Shown one piece after another: positions 36,671-45,165 of a stretch of 64,000 nucleotides of DNA. The stretch covers positions 118,616 through 182,615 of the forward strand of contig NZ_WVHT01000008.1 in assembly GCF_009834875.1 (NCBI RefSeq), read 5' to 3'. Source of the stretch: Hufsiella arboris (GTDB taxonomy: Bacteria; Bacteroidota; Bacteroidia; Sphingobacteriales; Sphingobacteriaceae). The notes below the pieces were generated by a model that searched no databases, was not told the origin of the DNA, and worked only from the letters and a program-made list of their open reading frames with translations. Position numbers and translations under genes: made by a program. Positions within the stretch are counted from its first letter, which is position 1. Every line of letters starts with the position of its first letter.

Positions 36671-37111
36671 GTTGCTAAGTTAGCTGATCAGATAGTATAA
36701 AAAAGTTTCGCCTTTAAAGTTTACGCTTTTTTGAACATTGTTTCGGGAAATAATCCTGCCTGGAAAGCGTCTTGCCGGACTTGAACAGGCACCGATGAGA
36801 TTGCCCAAAGTAACTGGAAAAAAAAGAATGTTTTCAGTTTATATTTTGAAAACGAACGGCATCTTGCGTGGCATCTGTAGCCCTGCTGTTGCTGCAAGTT
36901 TTTTGTGAACGTGGTTACATACCTGAAAGTAGCTGCTACAAAAAAGCTTTCCGCGTCCATCAGGTTTATTGCACAGCGGATTGTGCTTCATGGCGACAGG
37001 GGAATGAGGTGATTCCTTTCAATTTTCTCCCTTGAATTATGTGATTACATTATTGACTCAGTAAGGGTGTATCATAAAATATTTTAGCCTGTTAAACTTC
37101 TTAAGATTTAA
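36671..37111. other. Gene-free stretch
   Basis: About 440 bases between pepF and the SHOCT gene. A 79-codon minus-strand frame at 36721-36960 has low-complexity, non-protein-like composition and I do not call it. No hairpin terminator or clear repeat is visible. Confidence 0.5.
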
Positions 37112-37119
37112 TAAATTTG
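37112..37119 (+). promoter_or_regulatory. Candidate -7 promoter element for the SHOCT protein
   Basis: TAAATTTG fits TAnnTTTG and lies 22 bases before the ATG at 37142. Confidence 0.4.
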
Positions 37120-37141
37120 CGCCAACGTTATAATTATATAA

Positions 37142-37702
37142 ATGAATAAATTTTTACTCACAGTTCTCGGAACTACATTTTCAATCTTAGGATATGCCCA
37201 AGACGAACTACCTAAAATTGTAAACGATACTTTATTCACAACAAGTGGCTATAAAATCGTTAAAGACCAAGAAGTTAAAATTGGAGTTGGAACAATGCCT
37301 GACGGCGACTTTAAGTTTATTAGAACAAATTCTGCCTCTTTAATGAACTATACGTCAACTTCTGGATATCAAGGTCTGGCAAATCAAGCAAACGCCCTTC
37401 CAAGATCCAGCGCCAGCACTCATATGAAAGTGATCCGTTTAGAAAAAAGAGGAAGCGAAAAAAGGGGGTTTGTTTATTATTTGGTTTTAGGCGGAGGAAT
37501 AAGACGTGAAGTGGATGTTGAAAACGCAATATCCTCAGGTGAATTAGTTGTGCCTGCCGAATTTAAAACGGGTAACAAAACGGCAACAAATGGTAGTCCA
37601 AGTCCTGCAGACGAAATAAAAAAATATAAAGAATTGCTTGATTCTGGCGCAATTACACAAGACGAGTATAATGCAAAGAAAAAGCAATTGCTAGGAATAT
37701 AA
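37142..37702 (+). CDS. Exported SHOCT-domain protein
   Basis: A 186-residue protein with a short signal peptide (residues 1-19, ending LGYAQ), a beta-rich middle (GYKIVKDQEVKIGVGTMPDGDFKFI, blocks) and a C-terminal SHOCT helix-turn-helix (EIKKYKELLDSGAITQDEYNAKKKQLLGI, 158-186). SHOCT motifs mediate oligomerisation or partner contact. The function of the middle domain is unknown. Base composition is more AT-rich than the housekeeping genes beside it. Confidence 0.82.
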   Translation: MNKFLLTVLGTTFSILGYAQDELPKIVNDTLFTTSGYKIVKDQEVKIGVGTMPDGDFKFIRTNSASLMNYTSTSGYQGLANQANALPRSSASTHMKVIRLEKRGSEKRGFVYYLVLGGGIRREVDVENAISSGELVVPAEFKTGNKTATNGSPSPADEIKKYKELLDSGAITQDEYNAKKKQLLGI

Positions 37703-37832
37703 GTTGCCACGCTCTTCGAAGTGTTAAGCTTAGCGTCACTTCGAAGTTTCAATTAATAAGAGGTCTCCGACCTCATATGCTCACCATTATTAATCGTATC
37801 GTCCCGCTACGACTCTGCAAAAATTAATCAAA

Positions 37833-37858
37833 CAAAAAAGCCGCTCATTCAAGCGGCT
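37833..37858 (-). terminator. Intrinsic terminator of the 37867-38253 gene
   Basis: AGCCGCT (37839-37845) pairs with AGCGGCT (37852-37858), followed on the minus strand by T6. Confidence 0.82.
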
Positions 37859-37866
37859 CTTTCTTT

Positions 37867-38253
37867 TTACTTCGCAGTTTCTACAACTTTTTCTTTCCCG
37901 GGTCTCGGCGATTCCACCACATCAAAGCCCCAGTCGCCGATCTTTTTCGGATTTTTCGTATTCAGGGCCTTAAGCAGGCTGCGGGTCGATTTAACAATAT
38001 CCGCAACGTCTGCAACTAGCGCGTTACGTTCCGCGAAGGCTTTTTCCGACTGCCGTTTTAAGGCTTCGGCTTCGTTGTGTTTAGCAAGCGCTTGCTGAAT
38101 TCCCGGACCGATCGTATCCCAGCTATACTCCTGGAGGGAGTTTAACGGACTGGAACCACCATCGGCCTGGTGCTTTTGATAAATGAGGTTTGCTAAATTC
38201 AGCAATTCTTCAATGTTGGCCGGTACGGCCACGCGAGGGTTTTTGTTACTCAT
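37867..38253 (-). CDS. Conserved hypothetical helical protein
   Basis: No named family. The 128-residue soluble protein is helical: VAVPANIEELLNLANLIYQK, then AKHNEAEALKRQSEKAFAERNALVADV with coiled-coil character, and a Lys/Pro-rich tail. It ends with NTKNPKKIGDWGFDVV, a motif seen in Sphingobacteria hypothetical proteins. Monocistronic. Confidence 0.7.
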   Translation of the reverse strand: MSNKNPRVAVPANIEELLNLANLIYQKHQADGGSSPLNSLQEYSWDTIGPGIQQALAKHNEAEALKRQSEKAFAERNALVADVADIVKSTRSLLKALNTKNPKKIGDWGFDVVESPRPGKEKVVETAK

Positions 38254-38411
38254 CGTTTTTAGTTTAGGTTAATTAGTGAACTTGAATATATGAAATTTTC
38301 ACAAAAACAAATACAATACGATAATTTAAATACTTGTCGGAAAACGCTTTTCGTATATTCGCAATTGATTTTTGCGATTGACCAATTATAGTTATTTGAA
38401 AACAACACATC

Positions 38412-38612
38412 TTACGAGCATTCCGATATAAGCGAGGATGATTGAAAAAGTTTCGTGATGACTGAAAACAGGGTTTCATTGATGAGATAGGAGTTTTCAT
38501 CGTTCAAAACTGTGTTTTCACTGATGAAAAGAGTGTTCTCACTATTCAAAACAGAGTTTTCATTGTTCAAAACAGAGTTTTCATCGTTCAAAACAATGTT
38601 CTCACTGTTCAA
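38412..38612 (-). CDS. Possible heptapeptide-repeat small protein
   Basis: A 66-codon minus-strand frame is made largely of seven-residue repeats (NDENSVL, NNENSVL, NSENTLF, ISENTVL, NDENSYL). The repeat unit is 21 bp, so the frame is kept through every copy. Whether it is translated is not shown; the repeat tract itself is clear. Confidence 0.25.
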   Translation of the reverse strand: MNSENIVLNDENSVLNNENSVLNSENTLFISENTVLNDENSYLINETLFSVITKLFQSSSLISECS

Positions 38613-38666
38613 AACAGTGTTTTAAGTGATGAGATCGGTGTTTCAAGTGTTGAAGAGGGTGCGTGC
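38457..38666. repeat. Tandem 21-bp imperfect repeats
   Basis: About ten units of 21 bp, for example ATTGTTCAAAACAGAGTTTTC and ACTATTCAAAACAGAGTTTTC (20-base cores TTCAAAACAGAGTTTTC shared), decaying toward both ends. It lies in a 580-base stretch with no other gene between the helical protein and the abortive-infection genes. Confidence 0.85.
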
Positions 38667-38842
38667 ATTACTGAAAAATATGCAGATTTCAGATCTGCAA
38701 TTATCAATAGTTCGAGATGCGCAAGCTTAACATCTTGAACAGTCCGAACTTAACACATCTCGAACAGCTTTAATAACCTGTATTATCGCTGACTAGATAA
38801 TAGGGTTTCTCAATTTATATATTTAAAGGTGATAATTTGATT

Positions 38843-39784
38843 ATGAAAAAATTCAGTTTGCCCGTCATCTTTGGCTTTTCGCTAGCCGGAATTGGATTAG
38901 TATTGATTGTAATCTTTAGCTTCTCAGATGCATTTAACGATGGCAGTTGGACGTTGAATGCCGAAAATGCAGACAATTATGGTGGATTCATAGGTGGTTT
39001 GATCGGTCCTATATTTTCATTAGCAGGCTTTTTACTCCTTTATGAAACAATCGTGGCCCAAAGGTTGAGTTTTGACAGGCAACAACGATTGTTTGAGATA
39101 CAGCAATTCGAGACAAAAGTCTTTGACCTTATCCATATTCATCGAGATAATGTTTCCCAAATGGTTCATCGTGTTCCATGGGATGACAATAACTATTATG
39201 AAAAAGCAAGAGTTTTTATCGAAATGAGATCGCAATTCTCAAGTCTTTTTAAAATTGTAAAGGCAGCAATCGACAAAGCTGTTACCATTTCTGTCGATAA
39301 TAAAGAAAAAGCATCGATCAATATTGCTTACTTAATTTTATTCTTCGGTGTATCAAAGGCGACTCGCCCAGATTTGGAACACTTTCTTTCAAAGTACGGT
39401 TATGATAAACCCTTGACTGATCCAATTATCTCTAAGATTTACCTAAAGAAAACAAAATATAACAGCAAAACCGTTTATTACGGAGGTCATCAGGTCAGGC
39501 TAGGGCACTATTTTCGACATTTATTTCAGACCGTCAGGTTTGTTGATAAAGCTACTTTCTTAGAGCCTCCTCAGAGATATGAATATGTGAAAACTTTACG
39601 AGCTCAATTGACACAATATGAGTTGGGTATTTTCTTTCTAAACTCTTTATCAATTGGTGATGAATGGGAAAAAAATAAATACATCACGACTTACGAAATG
39701 ATAAAAAATTTACCGAAGAATTTTATAGAGGACATCAATCCAAAGGATTATTATAGAGATTTTAAGTATGAATGGGAAAAGTAA
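38843..39784 (+). CDS. Putative phage abortive infection protein (putAbiC-like)
   Basis: I choose the ATG at 38843 over the TTG at 38837. The 313-residue protein has two N-terminal transmembrane helices (about 3-25 and 45-67, FGFSLAGIGLVLIVI and GLIGPIFSLAGFLLLYETIV) separated by the NADNYGGFIGG loop, then a coiled region (QRLSFDRQQRLFEIQQFETKVFDLIHIHRDNV, blocks) and a helical C-terminal domain with GHQVRLGHYFRHLFQTV. This architecture matches the putAbiC family linked to phage abortive infection. AT-rich relative to neighbours. The second Abi-type gene follows 142 bases downstream. Confidence 0.8.
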   Translation: MKKFSLPVIFGFSLAGIGLVLIVIFSFSDAFNDGSWTLNAENADNYGGFIGGLIGPIFSLAGFLLLYETIVAQRLSFDRQQRLFEIQQFETKVFDLIHIHRDNVSQMVHRVPWDDNNYYEKARVFIEMRSQFSSLFKIVKAAIDKAVTISVDNKEKASINIAYLILFFGVSKATRPDLEHFLSKYGYDKPLTDPIISKIYLKKTKYNSKTVYYGGHQVRLGHYFRHLFQTVRFVDKATFLEPPQRYEYVKTLRAQLTQYELGIFFLNSLSIGDEWEKNKYITTYEMIKNLPKNFIEDINPKDYYRDFKYEWEK

Positions 39785-39843
39785 CCATCTGGAGCGCAAT
39801 ATGGTTAAAGCAAGGAGTTGATTATTATTCGGGGCTACACAAA

Positions 39844-39856
39844 CGTCCCGCTTGTG
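39844..39856 (+). repeat. 13-base direct repeat, copy A
   Basis: CGTCCCGCTTGTG recurs at 40984-40996 in the same orientation, flanking the Abi_C-type gene. Confidence 0.6.
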
Positions 39857-39926
39857 GTTAACATCAACAACTTGCTTACTCAACAGGATAAATTGTCTTT
39901 AAAAATTAAAATTACGACAGGAAGCA

Positions 39927-40730
39927 ATGAATGAGTTAATTTCCCCAAAATATCAAATGAGGCTTGTAGAGGAAGTAGAAAACGCACTTTGGAATATGTT
40001 TGACACTTCTAAATATTACAACGTAGAAAAATATATTGAAAAATGGCAAGTTTTTGAGAATAGATATTCAGACACCGGTTATCATTATGGTTGGTCGCCA
40101 CAATTTGAAATAAAAAAACAAAAAAACAATAGCGGTATTGATTTGAAATCAACACTACATTCTCTTGATGGTGACACTTTGTTGAAAATCGCAATTGATT
40201 TAGGAGTTGATACACCGGATTTCATACCTTCTATTCCGACTTTTAAGAACGTTTTAAAATCCGACTTCAAAACTGCTTATGACACCTTTAATAAAGCATA
40301 CAAACAAATAGAAACAGATCCAAGTACTGCAGTTGGACTCGCAAACTCTGCACTTGAAAGTATTATAAAGGAGATTTTAAAAGACGATAGAATTGCTAGT
40401 AAAATAAATGGCGGTGAGACTCTTTACAAACTGTCATCAATCATTTTAAAAGAGTTCAATTTAACTGATGATCAACATCCAAAGGAAATCAAAACAATTG
40501 GGAACTCACTTTTAGTAATAAACCAATCAATTGAAAAACTTAGAAGTGAAAAGACAAACTTTCACGGAAAGACAGATGATGATTATTTACTCAATGACAC
40601 AATCTATACTTATTTTATTATAAATACAGTTACGACCGTTGGGCTTTTTATAAATTCTTATTATAGAACTAAATATCCAAAGAAAGTTGCTGAACAAAAT
40701 GACCTCGCGGTTGACGATCTTCCTTTCTGA
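39927..40730 (+). CDS. Abortive-infection family protein with Abi_C-like C-terminal domain
   Basis: A 267-residue soluble protein. The C-terminal half (about 120-255) shows the Abi-like C-terminal pattern: DPSTAVGLANSALESIIKEIL, KINGGETLYKLSSIIL, ending in LRSEKTNFHGKTDDDYLLND with the R-x(n)-HG signature seen in AbiJ/RloB-type HEPN-like proteins. The N-terminal half is less conserved. HEPN-type domains often act as RNases; RNase activity here is inference. AT-rich. It sits between two copies of a 13-base direct repeat. Confidence 0.75.
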   Translation: MNELISPKYQMRLVEEVENALWNMFDTSKYYNVEKYIEKWQVFENRYSDTGYHYGWSPQFEIKKQKNNSGIDLKSTLHSLDGDTLLKIAIDLGVDTPDFIPSIPTFKNVLKSDFKTAYDTFNKAYKQIETDPSTAVGLANSALESIIKEILKDDRIASKINGGETLYKLSSIILKEFNLTDDQHPKEIKTIGNSLLVINQSIEKLRSEKTNFHGKTDDDYLLNDTIYTYFIINTVTTVGLFINSYYRTKYPKKVAEQNDLAVDDLPF

Positions 40731-40805
40731 TAAAGAGCAATTCCTCGCTTCCGCAAACATTGCATTCCCCCGTCTAGTCCTCGCATGTTGCGAGGATTCC
40801 CTCCC

Positions 40806-40931
40806 TCATCGCTTGTAGCGTTTATAAATTTCAGTTATCTTTCCTTCATGTCCGGCGACCGTTACTTTATCAAAGCTCAAATCAAACTCATTTTCCCTAT
40901 TGTCGGTGTTGTCACCGTACCAGTTTTGCAT
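40806..40931 (-). pseudogene. Possible gene remnant, 41 codons
   Basis: A minus-strand frame from ATG 40931 to TGA 40806 reads MQNWYGDNTDNRENEFDL, then DKVTVAGHEGKITEIYKRYKR. The sequence looks protein-like but is short and lacks a family match I know. It may be the tail of a decayed gene or a tiny gene. Confidence 0.3.
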
Positions 40932-40983
40932 ACTTATTTTGTAAAGTAGCGGTATGGTGAGAACACCAACCGCAGGTAGAAAG

Positions 40984-41110
40984 CGTCCCGCTTGTGATAT
41001 CCATCCAGCAACACGGATCTAACTTGCGGTCAATTTTCCTGCACAATCCCTTCACCCTAAACCCGGTTGAAGCGGTTACCCCACAGCGAAGCGGTCGGTT
41101 CGAGCGAAGG
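40984..41110. repeat. Decayed intergenic repeats: 13-base repeat copy B and interspersed repeat copy 2
   Basis: CGTCCCGCTTGTG (40984-40996) matches 39844-39856. From 41047 the reverse complement contains ACTCCTCGCCCCTTCG, GCTTCGCTGTGGGGTAACCG and CTTCAACCGGGTTTAGG, matching copy 1 near 17920-17985. No gene is supported in 40932-41268. Confidence 0.55.
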
Positions 41111-41268
41111 GGCGAGGAGTAAAAGCGGAAAACGGGACTGCTTACTGATAGCTGGAAAGACCGCTCATTTTCAAAAAACAATCTAACACGTGCTTAAAAA
41201 ACAAACCCAAATTCATAACCAAAACACACGACCCAGTTTTCAAATAAGCATATCCGGTATAAATCCCC

Positions 41269-42120
41269 TTAATGCATCCATCTGTCGAGTAAAAAGAAGC
41301 AGGCAAAAATTACGGATGCAATGCCGTTAGTCGTGCCGAAGGCAAGTCCTACTTTGCTCAGGTCATCCGGTTTAACAAGCCTGTGCTGATAAATAAGTAA
41401 TCCTATAAAGAATACAATACCTGCGATATAAAATCCTCCAAGGTTCGCCAGAAAGAACGGGATAACAAGGAAGCACACGCACAATACATGTAAAAAAGAC
41501 GAAAGGGCCAGTGCTTTTCTGCGGCCCAGCCATACCGGGATAGAATATAGATTTGCTCCCTTATCGAAATCGTCATCCTGCAGGGCGTAGATTATATCAA
41601 ATCCGCTCACCCAGCATATCACTGCCAGTGAAAAGAAAATTGGCAAAGGCGCGAACTCGCCGGTAACGGATAAATAAGCGCCAAGAGGAGCGAGGCCAAG
41701 TCCGACGCCTAATATCAAATGACAAAGCGGAGTGAATCGTTTGGTGAAGCTGTAACCGAGCACAACCAGCAAAGCTACCGGCGACAAGTAAAAGCACAAG
41801 GGATTGATGAAGTAGGTTGTAATTATAAACAGCACACAGTTTGAGATGGTAAAAATTAAGGCGTGTTTTGCTTGGATCCTTCCCGCCGGAATATCGCGAA
41901 CTGCAGTACGCGGGTTTTTCGCGTCAAAGTTTCTATCCAGGTAACGGTTAAACGCCATCGCCGAATTTCGCGCGAAAACCATACACATGATCATGAATAC
42001 AAGTTTAATCCAGCTGAATGGATGATCAGTTGTAGTAACGGCAAGGAAAAAACCTATAAATGCAAAAGGCATTGCAAAAATGGTATGCGCAAATAAAACG
42101 AGCGAAAGATACTTCTTCAT
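41269..42120 (-). CDS. ubiA: UbiA-family polyprenyltransferase
   Basis: A 283-residue membrane prenyltransferase with eight or nine helices. The first Asp-rich motif is NRYLDRNFDAKNPRTA (about 58-73) and the second is DIIYALQDDDFDKGANLYSIP, matching the 4-hydroxybenzoate polyprenyltransferase-like branch. It attaches a polyprenyl chain to an aromatic ring in quinone synthesis. In Bacteroidota that branch is expected to act in menaquinone synthesis (MqnP-like), but whether this cell uses the futalosine route cannot be told from the window. ubiE lies two genes away on the other strand. Confidence 0.88.
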   Translation of the reverse strand: MKKYLSLVLFAHTIFAMPFAFIGFFLAVTTTDHPFSWIKLVFMIMCMVFARNSAMAFNRYLDRNFDAKNPRTAVRDIPAGRIQAKHALIFTISNCVLFIITTYFINPLCFYLSPVALLVVLGYSFTKRFTPLCHLILGVGLGLAPLGAYLSVTGEFAPLPIFFSLAVICWVSGFDIIYALQDDDFDKGANLYSIPVWLGRRKALALSSFLHVLCVCFLVIPFFLANLGGFYIAGIVFFIGLLIYQHRLVKPDDLSKVGLAFGTTNGIASVIFACFFLLDRWMH

Positions 42121-42129
42121 GTGTAATAA

Positions 42130-42744
42130 CTACTGCGGATCAAGCAGGGTAAACTGTTTGTTAATTTCGTCAATGAACGCGAGTATTTCGTCGCGCCCGA
42201 GTCCGTTTTCTGACGATGTGATGAATTCCTGGGGCATCTCTTCGAAAGATTGAAGCAGCGACTTCCGGAATTTTGCCGCGTTCTGATCGGTTTTAACCCC
42301 CGACTGTTTATCAGCTTTCGTATAAACGATCAAAAACGGAATACCGTTTTCGCCAAGCCAGGAACAAAATTCCAGGTCGACTTTCTGAGGTTCCAGCCGG
42401 CTGTCGATTAATACAAAAACGCATTGCAGGCTTTCGCGGTTACGCAGGTAGTACCGGATGAACTTCTCCCATTCGGCACGGTTAGTTCTCGATGTCTTAG
42501 CATAACCGTAACCAGGTAAATCAACCAGGTACCATGTATTGTTGATCAGGAAATGATTGATCAGCTGGGTTTTTCCGGGAGTTTGTGATGTTTTGGCCAG
42601 CCCTTTTTTGTTGGTCAGCGAGTTGATCAGGGAGGATTTCCCAACGTTCGAACGGCCGATGAAGGCGTATTCGGGTAATGTTGGGGCGGGCAGTTTATCT
42701 GTCCGGGTATTGCTGCAAACGAATTCGGCTGACTTAATATTCAC
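42130..42744 (-). CDS. engB: Ribosome biogenesis GTPase EngB (YihA/YsxC)
   Basis: A 204-residue GTPase for 50S subunit assembly. G1 is GRSNVGKS at 30-37, G2 TPGKTQ near 55, G3 DLPGYGYA near 74-81, G4 YTKADK near 141-146, and the C-terminal SSENGLG carries G5. Length and start ([10 protein letters not shown]) are normal. It is upstream of the ubiA gene with a nine-base gap, so the two are cotranscribed. Confidence 0.95.
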   Translation of the reverse strand: MNIKSAEFVCSNTRTDKLPAPTLPEYAFIGRSNVGKSSLINSLTNKKGLAKTSQTPGKTQLINHFLINNTWYLVDLPGYGYAKTSRTNRAEWEKFIRYYLRNRESLQCVFVLIDSRLEPQKVDLEFCSWLGENGIPFLIVYTKADKQSGVKTDQNAAKFRKSLLQSFEEMPQEFITSSENGLGRDEILAFIDEINKQFTLLDPQ

Positions 42745-42835
42745 TTGAGCAAAGGTATCAATTTACATCACATGCTTAAAATGAGATAATAGTTTATGTA
42801 AAATCGCGTCAAGATATAAGCAGAACGTAATTATC

Positions 42836-42843
42836 TATATTTG
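42836..42843 (+). promoter_or_regulatory. Candidate -7 promoter element for ubiE-porT
   Basis: TATATTTG fits TAnnTTTG and ends only four bases before the ubiE ATG. If used, the transcript would be leaderless or nearly so. Confidence 0.4.
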
Positions 42844-42847
42844 CAGC

Positions 42848-43579
42848 ATGTCAAGTCCAATAACGCCTTACCAGGATCAGCAATCTTCAAAGAAAGAACA
42901 GGTTGCAACAATGTTCAACAATATCTCAAAGACATACGATTTTCTGAACCATTTCATGTCGTTGGGCATAGATGTTATCTGGCGTAAAAAAGCGATATCC
43001 GAGTTGAAAGATATCAAGCCTCAGCATATTCTTGACGTAGCAACTGGTACAGGGGATTTCGCTTTTGAAGCAATTAAAATGCTAAAACCAGCAAAAGTTA
43101 CCGGTGTGGATATATCAATCGGAATGATTGACATTGCCGCTAAGAAGATCAGGCAGCGAGGTTTGGAAAATAAGTTTGAAGTGAAGCTAGGTGATTCCGA
43201 GAAGCTGTTGTTTGATGACAATACGTTCGATGCTGTTACCGTAGCGTATGGCGTAAGAAACTTTGAAAATTTGCCGAAGGGCTTAAGCGATATGCTTCGT
43301 GTTCTTAAACCTGGCGGTAAAGCCGTTATACTGGAATTTTCCAAGCCGCGACATTTCCCGGTTAAACAGCTCTATAGTTTTTATTTTCACGCCATAACAC
43401 CCGCTATCGGGAAATTATTTTCAAAAGATAACAGCGCTTATACTTATCTTCCCGAGTCAGTTAAAGCATTTCCTGACGGGGCCGATTTTTTGAAGATTAT
43501 GGATCAATGTGGTTATCACGACATAAAATACCGTCAGTTGGCATTTGGTATATGTTCCATCTACACTGGTATTAAATGA
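42848..43579 (+). CDS. ubiE: Demethylmenaquinone methyltransferase UbiE/MenG
   Basis: A 243-residue SAM-dependent C-methyltransferase for the last step of menaquinone synthesis. SAM motif I is LDVATGTGDFAFE at 62-74; the family markers NHFMSLGIDVIWRKKAI, VAYGVRNFENLPKGL and LEFSKP are all present. Its stop overlaps the start of the porT-like gene by four bases (ATGA, 43576-43579), a link between the two often seen in Bacteroidota. Confidence 0.96.
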   Translation: MSSPITPYQDQQSSKKEQVATMFNNISKTYDFLNHFMSLGIDVIWRKKAISELKDIKPQHILDVATGTGDFAFEAIKMLKPAKVTGVDISIGMIDIAAKKIRQRGLENKFEVKLGDSEKLLFDDNTFDAVTVAYGVRNFENLPKGLSDMLRVLKPGGKAVILEFSKPRHFPVKQLYSFYFHAITPAIGKLFSKDNSAYTYLPESVKAFPDGADFLKIMDQCGYHDIKYRQLAFGICSIYTGIK

Positions 43580-44352
43580 TAAAAAAAATCAGCCTGGTAC
43601 TTCTTCTAAGCTTCGCAGGTGTGTCTGCGTTTGCTCAAAACTGGGCTGGCGGGGTTGACGACGACCCAATCCACTTTGGTTTCATGTTTCAGTATATCTC
43701 ATCTGAATATAAAATCCAAAAGAAAGCCGACTGGCGGAATCCTTATCCAAATCCTGATGTTCCGGGGTCAAATGTTACCAATGGATTAAACGCCATCAGT
43801 TCGCCGCCGACGCCCGGTTTCGGATTAGGATTCGTGGTGAATTTCAGACTTAGCGAACATGCCGATATACGCTTAACACCGGGACTGGGATTTACCGATC
43901 GGGTTTTGGATTACCAGTTTATCCCCCCGGAAAGTGATGTTATTGTTGATCCTGTTACAGGGATATACTTAACACAGCCGCCAACCAGCAAAAAGGTGCA
44001 GGCAACAATGGTTGATGTTCCTGTTGGGTTAAAGTTAAAGTCAGACAGACGAAATAATTTTCGCGCTTATTTGCTGTTGGGTGCAAAGTATTCCCGCGAT
44101 ATTATTTCTAAAAAGAAAATCGATGACTCGGGAAATTCCCTTCTTGAAAAATACGTTAAAAACCAGCGGAATATTTTAAGCTATGAGGCAGGTGTCGGGT
44201 TCGATTTGTATTTTGAATATTTCAAATTGTCGCCGGAACTGAAATTCAGCCAGTCGTACAACAATGTTCTGAAACCTGAAGACCATCCGTTTTCAGCACC
44301 TTTGGATAAACTTTTCCTCCGCAACGTTCAGTTCAGTCTGTTTTTCGAATAA
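43576..44352 (+). CDS. porT: PorT/SprT-family outer-membrane beta-barrel protein
   Basis: A 258-residue outer-membrane barrel: signal peptide 1-21 (ending SAFAQ), an N-terminal HFGFMFQYISSEYKIQ, GFGLGFVVNFRLSEHADIRLTPGLGF and C-terminal SPELKFSQSYNN and VQFSLFFE. PorT (SprT) is needed for type IX secretion in Porphyromonas and Flavobacterium. The overlap with ubiE reproduces a gene order known around porT, which supports this call beyond the barrel pattern. Confidence 0.85.
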   Translation: MIKKISLVLLLSFAGVSAFAQNWAGGVDDDPIHFGFMFQYISSEYKIQKKADWRNPYPNPDVPGSNVTNGLNAISSPPTPGFGLGFVVNFRLSEHADIRLTPGLGFTDRVLDYQFIPPESDVIVDPVTGIYLTQPPTSKKVQATMVDVPVGLKLKSDRRNNFRAYLLLGAKYSRDIISKKKIDDSGNSLLEKYVKNQRNILSYEAGVGFDLYFEYFKLSPELKFSQSYNNVLKPEDHPFSAPLDKLFLRNVQFSLFFE

Positions 44353-44403
44353 CCTTCATCGAAACTTAACCTAGGTAGTTTTGTTAAATCACAAAAAAAT
44401 TTT

Positions 44404-45165
44404 ATGTCTAAAATCGCATTAATAACAGGAGCAACCGCCGGCATCGGCGAAGCATGCGCTCATATCTTTGCTGAAAATGGGTACAATTTGATATTAACCG
44501 GTCGCCGCCGGGAAAGACTGCATGCCTTGGCTAACCAGTTAAATCAAAAGTATAATGTCGAAATAGCTGAGGCGGCATTTGATGTGCGAAATAAGGATGC
44601 GGTGATTGACAATCTTGAAAATCTGCCCGACGACTGGAAGAAAGTCGATGTGCTGATAAATAATGCAGGGCTGAGCCAGGGTTTAAATCCAATTAACGAA
44701 GGAGATGTTTCGGATTGGGAAACGATGATCGATACAAATATCAAAGGACTGTTATATGTTACCAAAGTAGTGTCTAACTGGATGATCAAACGCAAAGAAG
44801 GCCACATTGTTAATCTCGGCTCTATAGCCGGAAAAGAGACTTATGCAAACGGCAATGTATATTGTGCTACTAAACACGCTGTCGATTCGTTAAATAAAGC
44901 GATGAGGATTGATCTGTTGCCGCATAAAATAAGAGTTACCGGAATTCATCCCGGCGCTGTAGAAACCGAATTTTCCGAGGTCCGGTTTAAAGGAGATACT
45001 GAACGTGCGAAAAAAGTATACGAAGGATTTGATCCGTTAACTGCAAAGGATATCGCAGATGTCATTTGGTTTACCGTTTCGCGGCCACAACACGTCAACA
45101 TCACGGACTTAATCATCACACCTACTGCTCAAGCGAATACCAATTTACTCTTAAAAGGTGAGTAA
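44404..45165 (+). CDS. Classical SDR oxidoreductase (YdfG-like)
   Basis: A 253-residue Rossmann enzyme with GATAGIGEA at 9-17, NNAG at 86-89, catalytic N112, S140, Y153 and K157 (YCATK). The family closest in pattern is YdfG-type 3-hydroxy acid / serine dehydrogenase (HPGAVETEFS). NADP preference is suggested by RRR at 34-36. Substrate not known. It follows the porT-like gene by 51 bases and may or may not be cotranscribed. Confidence 0.9.
   Translation: MSKIALITGATAGIGEACAHIFAENGYNLILTGRRRERLHALANQLNQKYNVEIAEAAFDVRNKDAVIDNLENLPDDWKKVDVLINNAGLSQGLNPINEGDVSDWETMIDTNIKGLLYVTKVVSNWMIKRKEGHIVNLGSIAGKETYANGNVYCATKHAVDSLNKAMRIDLLPHKIRVTGIHPGAVETEFSEVRFKGDTERAKKVYEGFDPLTAKDIADVIWFTVSRPQHVNITDLIITPTAQANTNLLLKGE

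Noticed and set aside
36721..36960. 79-codon minus-strand frame after pepF
   Set aside because: Composition is not protein-like (runs of F and Q), no RBS, no family pattern. It is likely chance.
38457..38666. CRISPR array
   Set aside because: The units are contiguous 21-bp imperfect repeats without unique spacers and without cas genes, so this is a tandem repeat.
40912..41181. 89-codon minus-strand frame in the repeat region
   Set aside because: It runs through decayed repeat sequence and reads as low-complexity; frame explained by the repeat.
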